DNA of 49,335 bases. It comes from Zoogloeaceae bacterium (GTDB taxonomy: Bacteria > Pseudomonadota > Gammaproteobacteria > Burkholderiales > Rhodocyclaceae). Both the position numbers and the translations under genes were made by a program. The notes below the pieces were generated by a model that saw only the letters and a program-made list of their open reading frames with translations, was not told the DNA's origin and made no database searches. Where the stretch lies: NCBI GenBank assembly GCA_031258715.1, contig JAIRMN010000127.1, positions 1-49,335 of the forward strand, in the 5' to 3' direction. The first letter of the stretch is position 1. The number at the start of each line of letters is the position of its first letter. Positions 25,150 to 35,533 of the stretch are shown piece by piece.

Positions 25150-27086
25150 CACGCGTCCTCCCAGGCCAAGGCGAACAGGGTTTCTCCGGGCAAATCGAAA
25201 CGAACCTGGTCATTTTTGCAATCGAGTTGTGCCTTGTACATGCGACTGTCCGGCGCTAAAAACTCAAGTTTCGCGCCGGGCCGGCACACAATACCCGCCA
25301 CGCTCACCTGCTGCGCACGTACGCTCTTGTTGACGCCCAAAAGACTGTGCCGCTTGCCGTCGCGCATGGCGAGCGCGTCCACTTCAAAGGCGTCGTTTTC
25401 CAGTCTCCGCACCCAGGGCAGCCAGTGGCGGCGCATGAATTGCTGGGCAAAGGCGACCGGCTTCATCGTGAAACCCGCCCCCTGATCACGCAACATGCCT
25501 TTGGGATGATCAGCGTCATCGGCGACCGGAAACCAGTTGAGCATGTCCAATAAGCCGTCGCCCGAAGCGTTGATCGCCACCGCAGCCCACCACAGCGCGG
25601 CAAAATGCGTTTCCTGCTGGTAGGGACTCACGCCCGATCCACTGGAAATATTGGTCTGGTTGATCAAGAGGGCTTTCCGGGGACGACCTTTCTCGTCCAA
25701 CCCCACCAGCCGGGCGGCAGCCCGGACGTCGTCCCGGTAACGCCGGGCGGCAAAGAGATCGCGCGCCATCCATTCATGCCAGACGATGGCGTCGATGACG
25801 TCTCCGTGGCGTTGCAGGAGCTTTTCCGTCCAGGCGAGGCCGCGCCGCCCTCTGGCGTCCTCTCGGAACGGGCCGCCGCCAAAGCGCGAACTGGCGGGCG
25901 CGGCAATGCGCACACCGGCGGCGCGCGCCGCCGAATTCGCGCGCACATGCCGCGAAATGACCTCAAAATATTTCTCGAAACTGTCGTAATCCGGGTAATT
26001 GAGATTGGGTTCGTCGGCAAGCGCCAGATAATGCAGGCCGCCGGAATCCAGGCGGATGACGTCGGAGAGCCAGCCCTCCACACCGGCCAGGGTCTCCTGA
26101 TCGGCGGCAAGGATGGATCTGCGTCCGCTTTTCGCCAGCAAGGTCAAATCGAGGCCGATGCCAAAACGCTGGTTGTACTGGCGGCGAAAGCCGATTTCAC
26201 GCTCCGGCTGGCGGGCGCGCACATCGATAAAACTGTAGAAGCCCGCCGCTTGCAGCCCTAGGGCGTCGAGCGCGGAAAATCCCGATTCCGGCCAGGGGGC
26301 ATAGGGCAAGCCGCCGCCCAGACGCGGCGTCGTCCCCAGTGTGTCTTCGCGCAAGGTCAGCGCCACCCTGCCCGGCAGCCGCGCCAGGGGACGCAGGTGT
26401 TCCGGCTTTTGCGCGAACAGGTTCTCCACGCCATCCAGCCAGAAAGCCGCCTTGCCGCTTCCCTCCAGATTCAGCCGCCAGATTTCATCCCGCCCCGATA
26501 CCGGCAGCGGCAGGCGGTCGAAGCGCGGATATTGCGCGTGTTTCTGCAAATCCAGGCGCAAGGCGTTGGCGCCGGAGAGGCGCGTGACCCTGAACGCGCC
26601 GACGCCGCCGTGATGCTTGCCGTTGAGCACGGCCTTCGCGCCCGCCGCCACGCGAAAATAGAGTTCGACGTTTTGGGGCGCGTCGATGGAAAAATGCACC
26701 TTGGCAGGCTCGAATTGCGCGGCGACGGCATCGTCATGCGTCACGCGATACGCGCGAAAGCTGTAGCCCGGAATCCCCAGACGGTAATCGGCCTTGCCGG
26801 GCGGCAGGGTAAAGACATGCTCGCCGCGCGTCTCTTCGGGGTGAATGTCGCGCTCATTCCGCAAACGCCCCGCGCCATCCACCAGATAGATTCGCTCACG
26901 ATTGGCGTCGGCCTGCCAGACGGCTTTCCAGCTCAAGCGCACGGAAGCGGCGTGTTTTGGCAGCAAATGGAGGCTGCCGTCACGAATGCGCTCCCATTTC
27001 ATTTCAGCGCCCTCCGAGGCCGAAACGAAGACGAAAAACGCGCCGACGATCAGGATGAATCCGGACAACTTACGATTCTTCGACAT
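25149..27086 (-). CDS. Secreted glycoside-hydrolase-like protein of the EPS locus (645 aa)
   Basis: Signal peptide MSKNRKLSGFILIVGAFFVFVSASEGAE; barrel-like 'LALADEPNLNYPDY', 'VIDAIVWHEWMARDL'; start trimmed from the 909-aa ORF. Confidence 0.65.
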   Translation of the reverse strand: MSKNRKLSGFILIVGAFFVFVSASEGAEMKWERIRDGSLHLLPKHAASVRLSWKAVWQADANRERIYLVDGAGRLRNERDIHPEETRGEHVFTLPPGKADYRLGIPGYSFRAYRVTHDDAVAAQFEPAKVHFSIDAPQNVELYFRVAAGAKAVLNGKHHGGVGAFRVTRLSGANALRLDLQKHAQYPRFDRLPLPVSGRDEIWRLNLEGSGKAAFWLDGVENLFAQKPEHLRPLARLPGRVALTLREDTLGTTPRLGGGLPYAPWPESGFSALDALGLQAAGFYSFIDVRARQPEREIGFRRQYNQRFGIGLDLTLLAKSGRRSILAADQETLAGVEGWLSDVIRLDSGGLHYLALADEPNLNYPDYDSFEKYFEVISRHVRANSAARAAGVRIAAPASSRFGGGPFREDARGRRGLAWTEKLLQRHGDVIDAIVWHEWMARDLFAARRYRDDVRAAARLVGLDEKGRPRKALLINQTNISSGSGVSPYQQETHFAALWWAAVAINASGDGLLDMLNWFPVADDADHPKGMLRDQGAGFTMKPVAFAQQFMRRHWLPWVRRLENDAFEVDALAMRDGKRHSLLGVNKSVRAQQVSVAGIVCRPGAKLEFLAPDSRMYKAQLDCKNDQVRFDLPGETLFALAWEDA

Positions 27087-27088
27087 TT

Positions 27089-28432
27089 TTACCCTCCTCT
27101 TCCTTTTCGCGCCGCCTGGCGCAGGGCTTGAAATTGCGCGCGCAAAAACGTCACGTCGCTGGGCGTCAAAAACAACACGCGCCGCCAGCGCGCGCCGCTC
27201 AGCGCGCAATACAGGCGCAACATGGCAAACGCCACGACGAGATAGGCCACCGACGAGGCAATGCCCGCGCCCGCGATGCCCAGGTACGGGATCAACCCGA
27301 AATTGCAGATCAGGTTTACCACGACCGCGCCGCCCGTTATCGCCGACAGGCTGCCGGGGCGCTGCTTGCCGAGCAGATCGAGGCGCAGGATGCTGACGTA
27401 GCCCAGGCAAAACAACCCCGGCAGCAAGGCCAGCAAGGCCGGATAGGCAGGCGTGTAATCCGCGCCGAACAGGACGACAATCAGCCATTCGCCGGCCAGC
27501 GCCATCCCGATGCAAGCGACCAGCATGACCGTCGCCGTCAGGCGCAAGGCCAGTTGCGTGAGTTCCGCGATGCCCTCCCCCTGTTGCAGCAGGCGCTTCA
27601 TCAAGGGCGTCGTCACCGCTTCGGGGACGATCAACAGCAATTCGGCGGCGGCGCTGGCCATTGCGTAGTGGCCGAGCGCGTCCGGCGGCAGCAAGGCGGC
27701 CACCAGCAGATAATCGGCGCGCAAGAGCATTTGCTGGAACAACACTTCGGGATGGCTGCGCGCCCCATAGCGCAGGAGTTCCTTCTGCTGATCCGGCCGC
27801 CAGCAAAGCCGCAAGGAATGAAACCGCGCCAGCCAGCATACGCCTGCCACTACCACGCAGATCAGACCAAGCAGCCAACTCGCCAGGGCGGCGGCCAACA
27901 CGCTGGGCAGCAAGAGCCAGAGGAGAATCAGCAAGAGGAGCGGCGCCAGGGATTCCAGGAGACGCAGGGCATTGAAGACGCCCACCCGTCCGTCGGCGTT
28001 ATGCAGGGTTAGTATTCCGGCCTTGCATAGCGCCAGCGGCACGGCCAGCAACAAGAGCCAGGCCAGCGTTCCCAACTGCGCCGCAAGCTGCCGGGTCGCC
28101 GCGAAATCATCGCCAAAAAAACGCAACAGCATCACGCCGAGCAGCGTCAGCACAGTGGCGGGCAGGCAACCATAGACCAGCATCTGGGTAAGCAGCACGC
28201 TGATCGAATGGCGGCGCGCCGTCTGATAACCGACGGCGGTATTGAGGCCGCCGCAGGTGAGCGCGGCGATCAGGTCAGGCAAGGTGTTCAAGAGCGCGAA
28301 CAGGCCGCGGTCGGCGGGGCCGAGCAGGCGCGCGAGCAGGATATTGCGCAGCAGGCGGATGCCGATCATCAGCAGTCGGGTTCCCACGCTCAACACCATG
28401 TTCCAGAGATAAGAGCCGCGCTTCATGTCCAT
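27089..28432 (-). CDS. Wzx-like polysaccharide flippase
   Basis: 'LRNILLARLLGPADRGLFALLNTLPDLIAALTCGGLNTAVGYQTAR', 12-14 TM pattern. Confidence 0.85.
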   Translation of the reverse strand: MDMKRGSYLWNMVLSVGTRLLMIGIRLLRNILLARLLGPADRGLFALLNTLPDLIAALTCGGLNTAVGYQTARRHSISVLLTQMLVYGCLPATVLTLLGVMLLRFFGDDFAATRQLAAQLGTLAWLLLLAVPLALCKAGILTLHNADGRVGVFNALRLLESLAPLLLLILLWLLLPSVLAAALASWLLGLICVVVAGVCWLARFHSLRLCWRPDQQKELLRYGARSHPEVLFQQMLLRADYLLVAALLPPDALGHYAMASAAAELLLIVPEAVTTPLMKRLLQQGEGIAELTQLALRLTATVMLVACIGMALAGEWLIVVLFGADYTPAYPALLALLPGLFCLGYVSILRLDLLGKQRPGSLSAITGGAVVVNLICNFGLIPYLGIAGAGIASSVAYLVVAFAMLRLYCALSGARWRRVLFLTPSDVTFLRAQFQALRQAARKGRGG

Positions 28433-29436
28433 GCGCTCCGCAACAAATACCAAGCGATCTGCGCCAGGAGACCGGTACTCGCGTAGCTGACGTTGATGCG
28501 CGGAAGCGCCATCGGGTCGCTGTCGACGCCAATCAGTCCGCGCCGCGCCGTCAGCGCGTAGCGATAGCCCAGGGCGGCGACGGCGGCGCGCACCTTGTCG
28601 TCGTGATCGCCATTTGGGTAACAATACACCGGCAACGGATGACGGCAACGCGCGCGCAAGGCGGCATGCGAACGCGCCAGTTCGCGCGGCAGCAAGTCGG
28701 CGTCCAGTCGCGTAAGAATTGCGTGACGAGCGCCGTGCGGGCCGAAACGCACCAGTCCCGAATCCTCAAGGGCGCGCACCTGCGTCCAATCCAGGGTAAT
28801 CGGCTGTAGCGGCGCAGGCGTCAGGGCGGCGATAGACTCCAGCTTTTCCGGCGACAGTGTGGCCAAGCCGCGCAGATAACGCGCAATCGCCAGACTGCGG
28901 CGTTCGCTGGCTTCGGAAGACAAGAGCAGGGGCGGCACGGGCGCGTCACAAGAGCGCAAGGCGTCACACACACGCCTGGCAACCGGAGATTGCGGCGTCT
29001 GCCAGAAAACCTTGCCGATGGCTTCCCACCAGAAGCATCGGGGAGGATGCCTGTCATCATGAACGAAATCGGTGGAGAGAAAGATGCTCGCCGGAAATTC
29101 ATGATGCTGCAACAGCGGGAAAGCCAGTTCGGCGTTGTCCCGCCAACCGTCATCGAAGGTCAACGCCATGCGCGGGCGTTCGCCGCCGATGGGAGATTCC
29201 AACAGGCTTTCCAGGGGAACACAGTCAAAATGCTGGCGCAGCCAGCGCAACAGATGCTCGAATGCCTGCTTGCTCATGCACAATGGACTGCAGTGAGGCC
29301 ACGCCGCTTCGGCGTCGTTTTCCATCACCCGGTGCAGAACCAGCACGAAGCCGCGCCGGCGCAAAGCGCCGCGCCACCCCGGCAAGCCAAGGTAGGCGCG
29401 GCCAATCCATCGTTTCAGGCGCATGAGGCTCAACAT
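28423..29436 (-). CDS. Polysaccharide deacetylase (NodB-like)
   Basis: 'MALTFDDGWRDNAELAFPLLQHHEFPASIFLSTDFV', 'VYCYPNGDHDDKVRAAVAALGYRYALT'. Confidence 0.88.
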   Translation of the reverse strand: MLSLMRLKRWIGRAYLGLPGWRGALRRRGFVLVLHRVMENDAEAAWPHCSPLCMSKQAFEHLLRWLRQHFDCVPLESLLESPIGGERPRMALTFDDGWRDNAELAFPLLQHHEFPASIFLSTDFVHDDRHPPRCFWWEAIGKVFWQTPQSPVARRVCDALRSCDAPVPPLLLSSEASERRSLAIARYLRGLATLSPEKLESIAALTPAPLQPITLDWTQVRALEDSGLVRFGPHGARHAILTRLDADLLPRELARSHAALRARCRHPLPVYCYPNGDHDDKVRAAVAALGYRYALTARRGLIGVDSDPMALPRINVSYASTGLLAQIAWYLLRSAWT

Positions 29437-29438
29437 GA

Positions 29439-30575
29439 TCAACGGCTCTGGCGAGAATTCCAGATAGCATAACGCCGCCCGCGCAGGAATTGCCACAGAC
29501 CGGCGCTCATGCCCGCCAGCGTCACTAGCAGGAAACCGGCAAGGCGAAATGGCTTCGGCAGCCCTCCCCGGCGATCGAAAAGACCGATGACGCCCGCCGC
29601 GTAAGCGGCCAGTTGCGCGCACAGGGTCAAACGATAGAAAGCGCCCACGTTCCACAAGAACAGATTGCACAAGAAGAGCGGCAACAGGAGGGGCGGCGCG
29701 AGGCGGCGCAGGAGTTTGTGGGAGATAAGCGCAAAGGCGAGAAAACCGTGACGCAACGGATTCATCAATTCGCGCCGCGCCGCCAGGCTTCGCAATCCGC
29801 CGACGGTGATGCGCACCCGGCGGCGAAACTGCTTGGCGGCCTCGTCCACGCCGCAGTCATATACCCGCGCCGCTTCGACGTAAACAATGCGCTTGCCCGC
29901 AACCGCCGCGCAGGTACAGAGGAAAAAATCATCCGTCACCTCGGCGGGCACGGGCTGGAACAGTTCGCGCCGCAAGGCCAACAGCGCGCCATCGGCGGAA
30001 GCCACGCAACCGGCGCGATTTTCCGCCGCGCGCAGCCAAGCTTCATAGCGCCGGTACAGCCGGTCGCCGACGCTCAGGGCGCGTCCGGCGCGATAAACCT
30101 GCTCATTGCCGACACAACAACCGACTTCCGGGTCGGCAAAGGGCGCCAACAGATGCGCAAGCGTACCATCCTGCCAGTGATTGTCGACATCGGTAAACAG
30201 CAATAGGGCGTTACGGGCTTCGCTCACGGCGGCGTTCAGGGCAGCCGCCTTGCCCCGTCGCGGCAAATCGAGCACCTTGAGGCGCGGATCATCGGCAAAC
30301 GCGCGCGCGCGCGCCACGGTGTCGTCCTCTGAGCCATCGCTGGCCAGGATGACTTCCAGCGCCGCCGGATGTCGCTGTGCCAGCAGGGAACTTACCCTGT
30401 GCTCGACATGCCGGGCTTCGTCATGCGCCGCGACGATGATGCTGACCGATTCCGCGCGGGCTTCCGGCGTCTCGCGCCGGCCCATGAACGGACAGATCGC
30501 CGCCAAGGTGAGCGGATAGCCCACCCAGGCATAAAAGGGCAGGAACAGGAAAAACCAGAAAAGCGCCTCAACCAC
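29439..30575 (-). CDS. Glycosyltransferase family 2
   Basis: 'VSIIVAAHDEARHVEHRVSSLLAQRHPAALEVILASDGSEDDTVARAR', 'ADGALLALRRELFQPVPAEVTDDFFL'; probable GTG start. Confidence 0.88.
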   Translation of the reverse strand: MVEALFWFFLFLPFYAWVGYPLTLAAICPFMGRRETPEARAESVSIIVAAHDEARHVEHRVSSLLAQRHPAALEVILASDGSEDDTVARARAFADDPRLKVLDLPRRGKAAALNAAVSEARNALLLFTDVDNHWQDGTLAHLLAPFADPEVGCCVGNEQVYRAGRALSVGDRLYRRYEAWLRAAENRAGCVASADGALLALRRELFQPVPAEVTDDFFLCTCAAVAGKRIVYVEAARVYDCGVDEAAKQFRRRVRITVGGLRSLAARRELMNPLRHGFLAFALISHKLLRRLAPPLLLPLFLCNLFLWNVGAFYRLTLCAQLAAYAAGVIGLFDRRGGLPKPFRLAGFLLVTLAGMSAGLWQFLRGRRYAIWNSRQSR

Positions 30576-31506
30576 GTTCCGGCCTCCGCGCGGGCCGCCT
30601 GAAGAAGCCCGATAACAGCGCCGCCGCCGCCACATGCAGGCGCAGCCAGTGCAAGGCCATGAGTTGCGTCATGAATAACGGATGACGAGACGCGCGCTGG
30701 CGCAAGACGAGGACAAAAGCCGCCAGCAAGCCCGGCAACAAGGCCAGCGCGGCAGGCAGGGGACAGACGAGCGCCAGCGCCAGGGCAACCAGGGTCGATG
30801 CGGCCACACCCGCGCAGAGCAACGGAAAACGCAGCGCGCGCAAACCGCCGCCCGTCTGGATTAGTTTCAGGCCGCCGCTCTGCCGCCAATATTCCTTGCC
30901 CAGCCATTCCCGCCAACTGCGCTCGTATCCCCAATGGATGACCTTCGGCGCGGGCAGGCTCAACAAACGCGCGCCCACCCGGTGCAGGCGCAAGGTGAAA
31001 TCCTTGTCTTCGCTCGTGCGCAGACCTTCATCGAAACCGCCCACGCGCAGAAACCAGGAACGCGGCATGCACAGGTTCGAGGTCGCCAGCCAGTCGCGCG
31101 CGCGCCGGTTGCCGCGATACTGCCATACCCGCGCGAACCAGGGCGCGTCGGCGGGAATGTCGCACACCAGCGCGAGCACATCGGCAGAGCGTCGATCATG
31201 GATGTCCCGCCAAACCGTCAACCAGTCGGGCGGCACTTCAATATCGGCATCGACGAAAGCCAGCCCGTCGCCCGTTGCCGCCTCGACGCCGCGATTGCGC
31301 AAGGCGCCAATGGAAATGCCCGGATAATCGAGCACGCGCGCGCCCTGCGCGACGGCAATACGCGGACCGTCATCGGTGGAGCCGTTATCCACCACCAAGA
31401 GTTCGCATTCGATCCGGGCAAAATCGGCGGCGCGGCGGATGCTGGCAAGCGTCCGGCCAATGTGACGCGCCTCATTGAACATCGGAATCACCACGCTGAT
31501 TTTCAT
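30568..31506 (-). CDS. Glycosyltransferase family 2
   Basis: 'MKISVVIPMFNEARHIGRTLASIRRAADFARIECELLVVDNGSTDDGPRIA'. Confidence 0.9.
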   Translation of the reverse strand: MKISVVIPMFNEARHIGRTLASIRRAADFARIECELLVVDNGSTDDGPRIAVAQGARVLDYPGISIGALRNRGVEAATGDGLAFVDADIEVPPDWLTVWRDIHDRRSADVLALVCDIPADAPWFARVWQYRGNRRARDWLATSNLCMPRSWFLRVGGFDEGLRTSEDKDFTLRLHRVGARLLSLPAPKVIHWGYERSWREWLGKEYWRQSGGLKLIQTGGGLRALRFPLLCAGVAASTLVALALALVCPLPAALALLPGLLAAFVLVLRQRASRHPLFMTQLMALHWLRLHVAAAALLSGFFRRPARRPERG

Positions 31507-32873
31507 GCGCCTTCCTTTTGCGGCGCTTCCCCGGCTTCTGCGCGCACCACGCTGGAAAGGGCGATCAATATCCAGAGATATTTGTGATTGGGCACGCTCA
31601 AAAACAGCAAAAACAGGCTCATCGTCAACAGACTCATGCCCAGATGCGCGACCCGATCAGATTTTTCCGAATCGCCTCTCCGCACCCAGGCGCTGCGCGC
31701 GTAGGCAAAATTACGCAGGGCCAGGAGAATCAGGCCGACAAAGAGCAAACCGGCGGGAATGCCCATCTCGCTGAAAATTTCCAGATAAGTGTTGTGCGCG
31801 CGGCGCAGGATGTCGATCTGTCCCACCTCGTCGGAAAACGCCTTGGCATAGCCGGTGCGTCCGTAGTGCAACGGAAAGGTGCCGGGGCCGGTTCCCAGGA
31901 GCGGGTTTTCGCGGATCATTCGGGTGCCGACCAGGAGGTAGGAAGCGCGTCGCCCCAGGGAAGTATCCTGCTGCGCGACGGCGCGGGATTTGAGAATGCT
32001 CAGGGTTTTGATGCGTTCGACGTAATCGTCTGGCAAGGAGGCCGCCATCAAGGGCATCAGGATGACTGCGCCAAACATGACGAACCCCAGGTGGCGCGGA
32101 CGTATCCGGCGCAATCTGTCGCGATGCTGCCAAATCCCGACGGCGCAAGTCAGGAGCAGCACGAGTAAACCCGAACGCGAATTGGTCTTGACCATGCCCA
32201 CAAGCAGGACGAGACAAACCCCCATCCAGAAGAGCCTCGGCAGTATCCCACGCGCGTGCAGGATGAGCAGCGCGGCCGGAGGCAAGGCGACGGCAAGCAG
32301 GAGGGCGAAGTAATTGGCGTCCTGCAAAAAGCCGATAGCGCGCTCGCTGGTATGGTGCGCTTCGATGGAAGCGATGGCGCTCAACCCTGTGATCGCGACG
32401 CTCAGCGCAATCAGGCGGCACAGCATTTTCAGGTCGAGATCGCGCCCCGCCAGCAAAGTGATGGCGAAGAGGCTCATGCCTATCAGCAGTTCACGCCAGT
32501 TGTTCAGGGAAAACAACAGGTTGTCGGTAAAAACCGTGCTCAACACCATACAGAACAGAAAGAGCGCCAAAGGCCGCCAGAGATTGCTGGTCAAATACCT
32601 TGCGGGCAACCGGCGCAGCAGGAGTTGCGTGGCGAGGACGAGGATCAGCGCCCCGCCGAGCAGTTTGGCGCCGGAAATCGAACTTTCCTTGAAGACGCCC
32701 TCGAAAGGCACCAGAACAACGAGTCCGAGCAAACCCAGGACCGGACGGCGGGCGAGCACGAGCAGGCCGCCAACGCCAAGGACGACGAGTGGCGCAAGGT
32801 AAGGCCAGGGGCTGGCGAGCAAGGTCAGGCAGACGAGCGCAGCCAAAAGGCCGAAAACCGACGTGATCAACAT
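31503..32873 (-). CDS. O-antigen ligase/polymerase family (Wzy/WaaL-like)
   Basis: Multi-TM; 'TRMIRENPLLGTGPGTFPLHYGRTGY...RRAHNTYLEIFSEMGIPAGLLFVGL'. Confidence 0.88.
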   Translation of the reverse strand: MLITSVFGLLAALVCLTLLASPWPYLAPLVVLGVGGLLVLARRPVLGLLGLVVLVPFEGVFKESSISGAKLLGGALILVLATQLLLRRLPARYLTSNLWRPLALFLFCMVLSTVFTDNLLFSLNNWRELLIGMSLFAITLLAGRDLDLKMLCRLIALSVAITGLSAIASIEAHHTSERAIGFLQDANYFALLLAVALPPAALLILHARGILPRLFWMGVCLVLLVGMVKTNSRSGLLVLLLTCAVGIWQHRDRLRRIRPRHLGFVMFGAVILMPLMAASLPDDYVERIKTLSILKSRAVAQQDTSLGRRASYLLVGTRMIRENPLLGTGPGTFPLHYGRTGYAKAFSDEVGQIDILRRAHNTYLEIFSEMGIPAGLLFVGLILLALRNFAYARSAWVRRGDSEKSDRVAHLGMSLLTMSLFLLFLSVPNHKYLWILIALSSVVRAEAGEAPQKEGA

Positions 32874-33928
32874 GGCGCGCCCTCCTCCTGGGCCAGCGCG
32901 TAAAAACGTTGCCAGCGCGCCGCCAGTTTTGCGAGATCGTAATCGCGCGCCTGGCGAAGACGCCCCGCGGCGGCCAGACGCCCGGCAAAATCCGCGTCGG
33001 CGAGCAGGCGCTCGATTTGCTTTGCCAGCATGTCCGCGTCGCCGGGCGGCGCGAGCAGGCCGTTTACGCCATCCTCGATCATGTCCGGCACGCCGCCCAC
33101 CGCGCAGGCGACAATCGGGACGCTGGCGCGCATGGCTTCGAGCAATACCATCGGCGTGCCCTCGGTGCGCGAACTGAGCGCCAGGACGGACAGGCGGGCA
33201 AACCACGAGGCCATGTCGTCCTGATAACCGGCCAAACGAACGCGCCCGTCCAGGCCAGCGGCGTCGATACGGGATTGCAGGACGGCGGCTTCAGGGCCAT
33301 CCCCCAAAAGCACGGCATGGACATCCTCATGCCGATGGCACAACGGCAGCACGGCATCGAGAAACCGATCGGGGCCTTTTTCGGCGCTCAGGCGGCCAAC
33401 GAATCCGATGAGCGGCGCGCCAGTTTGACGCGGCAAGGGCGCGTATCGGGGTAAGCCATTGGGAATGACGTCGAGTTTTTCGGGCGGCACGCCAACGCGC
33501 GCGTGCAACCCGGCGATGCGCTGCGATACGCAGGCGACGCGGCACACCCGGCGGCTCCTCCCCAGGCGCAGTGCGAGCCAGGCATATAACCGCTGTTTGG
33601 CGCTGCGCGGCGTAAACCCATGCTGGGTCAGCGCCAGCGGCAGACCGAAGCGCCGGGCGCATAGCCAGGCAAACACCTGGGCGCGGAAATTGTGGGCGTT
33701 GATGATCCCCGGATACCCTTGCAGTTCCGCCATCAGCGCCCTGAGGCCACGCAGGTTGACGCAAGCCACGCCCGCGGCGAGAAAGCGTTGCGGCAAGGCG
33801 TCCGGCGTGTCGAGGAATATCACCCTGTGGCGTCCCGGCACATAGCGGCAATGGTCGAGCAACATGCGTTCAGCGCCGTAGAAACCGCCACTGTGAATGA
33901 TATGGGCAATCTCGTCATCCCAGGCCAT
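32867..33928 (-). CDS. Glycosyltransferase family 4 (GT1-like fold)
   Basis: 'LIGFVGRLSAEKGPDRFLDAV', 'LALSSRTEGTPMVLLEAMRASVPIVACAVGGVPDMIEDGVNGLL'. Confidence 0.92.
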   Translation of the reverse strand: MAWDDEIAHIIHSGGFYGAERMLLDHCRYVPGRHRVIFLDTPDALPQRFLAAGVACVNLRGLRALMAELQGYPGIINAHNFRAQVFAWLCARRFGLPLALTQHGFTPRSAKQRLYAWLALRLGRSRRVCRVACVSQRIAGLHARVGVPPEKLDVIPNGLPRYAPLPRQTGAPLIGFVGRLSAEKGPDRFLDAVLPLCHRHEDVHAVLLGDGPEAAVLQSRIDAAGLDGRVRLAGYQDDMASWFARLSVLALSSRTEGTPMVLLEAMRASVPIVACAVGGVPDMIEDGVNGLLAPPGDADMLAKQIERLLADADFAGRLAAAGRLRQARDYDLAKLAARWQRFYALAQEEGAPC

Positions 33929-33932
33929 CGCC

Positions 33933-35531
33933 TTACTGTCGCGCCCAATGCCAAAGCCATTTCCAGCCCCAGCGCCGATGAGGATTGCCTGCCGTCGCTT
34001 TTACCGCGTTGATCACCATCAGCACCGGCAAATCGAGATGTTGCTGGACTTGCAGCGGATACTTGAAACGGTGATCGAAAAATTCGCGCACATAACTCAA
34101 GGCGATCGCCAGCAAGAGGCCGGTAAGCAAACCCATGGGAATAATCTGCAATGGCCGGGGAAAGGCGGCTTCAGTGGGTTCATAGGGATGGCTCAGGACG
34201 CGCGCGTTGGAAAGCGTCGCGTCGATCAGTCCTTGTCCGCGGCTTTCTTCGTAGCGTTGGGTATAGGCAAAAAACGCCCGGTGCAGCGCCTCGATTTCGG
34301 TATCGAGTTGACTCTGTTTGCTGTGCGCTTCCTGCAACTGGCGCACACGCGCCTTGTATTCGCCGACGCGCGCGCTCTTTTGCGCAATCACCGAATTGAC
34401 GATCTCCAGATCGCTCTTGCGTTCGCGGATGCGGTTTTCCACCACTTTCAGGAATTGCAGGCGGGCATGGCCGATTTGGGCGCTCAGTTCCATGACGGGC
34501 AAGCTGTTTTCCTGATAGGTCTCGATGGCCTTGTGGTAACGGCTGACCAGTTCAGTCAACTGTTCGCCCAGACGCTTGATTTCGCGGTCTTCAAAGGCGA
34601 TGTCATCCGCGGTATTGGTAAAGGAGAACGGAAAGAAATAGTCGGTCAGTTCGGCCTTGCGCGCGGACGCCAGATGTTTTTCCAGATAGGCCAGCCAACG
34701 CTGGTTTTCCAGGGCGCGGTCACGATAGATATTGAGCGCCTGTTCCTCGGTGTTGATGGCGTTCAGGCGGAAAATGATTTCTTCTTTCGGGTCGGAAGCT
34801 TGGATCGACGCCAGCAAAGCCTGGCGCTGGCCTTCGAGAGCGTCCAGGCGCGTTTTGTATTGCGCTTTTTTCTGTTCATAGAACGATTGCGGCGGGTCGT
34901 TGGACTGCAATCTCAGGCGGTTCTTCAGGTAATTTTCCAGCAGGCGTTCGACAAAGCGCATGCCCTGGGCAGGATCGGGCGAATGGTAAACGACTGAAAT
35001 GACATTGGAACCCGCCAGGGTCTCGACCTCCAGATATTCGCCCGCCTCCGCGGTCCAAGCGTCCAGCGTGGTATCGCGCACCGGGTCGGTTTCCAGGCCG
35101 AACCGCGCGCGCGCCGGATTGACGACATGGGTGCGCAGGGGATCGCCGACAAAACGTTTCAGGGGGTTGAAGAACAGGCGGTCGAGAATGCCCGGCCTGA
35201 TCTCGAACTTCCCCTCGTCGCGCAACTCGGCAATCGTCTGGCGGATCAATGTCGATGAGCGCAGGATGTTGAGTTCGGTTTCCATGTCGATCAGCGTGGA
35301 AGGAATGAACCGGTCGGGATCGAAAACCAGTCCCGTGCTGGTGGGATCGGTCTGCGGCAGTTTTTTCGACTGCACGATGACTTCCGCCGTAATATCGAAA
35401 CTCTGTTTCAATACCAGAGGCAATGACAAAGTGATGGCGGCGAACACCAGGAACACGCGCTTCACCAAGCGGCGATTGGCGAACAGCACGCGCAGGAATT
35501 CACGCAGGTAATTTTCCATTCTGTCGTCCAT
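33933..35531 (-). CDS. Polysaccharide co-polymerase / Wzz-GumC chain-length protein
   Basis: Two TMs flanking long coiled coil; 'FDITAEVIVQSKKLPQ', 'PRPLQIIPMGLLTGLLLAIALSYVREFFDHRFKYPLQVQQHL'. Confidence 0.85.
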   Translation of the reverse strand: MDDRMENYLREFLRVLFANRRLVKRVFLVFAAITLSLPLVLKQSFDITAEVIVQSKKLPQTDPTSTGLVFDPDRFIPSTLIDMETELNILRSSTLIRQTIAELRDEGKFEIRPGILDRLFFNPLKRFVGDPLRTHVVNPARARFGLETDPVRDTTLDAWTAEAGEYLEVETLAGSNVISVVYHSPDPAQGMRFVERLLENYLKNRLRLQSNDPPQSFYEQKKAQYKTRLDALEGQRQALLASIQASDPKEEIIFRLNAINTEEQALNIYRDRALENQRWLAYLEKHLASARKAELTDYFFPFSFTNTADDIAFEDREIKRLGEQLTELVSRYHKAIETYQENSLPVMELSAQIGHARLQFLKVVENRIRERKSDLEIVNSVIAQKSARVGEYKARVRQLQEAHSKQSQLDTEIEALHRAFFAYTQRYEESRGQGLIDATLSNARVLSHPYEPTEAAFPRPLQIIPMGLLTGLLLAIALSYVREFFDHRFKYPLQVQQHLDLPVLMVINAVKATAGNPHRRWGWKWLWHWARQ

Positions 35532-35533
35532 TT

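Noticed and set aside
33897-34997. 366-aa plus-strand ORF over the chain-length gene
   Set aside because: Antisense artefact; the sense gene has expected TM/coiled-coil architecture.
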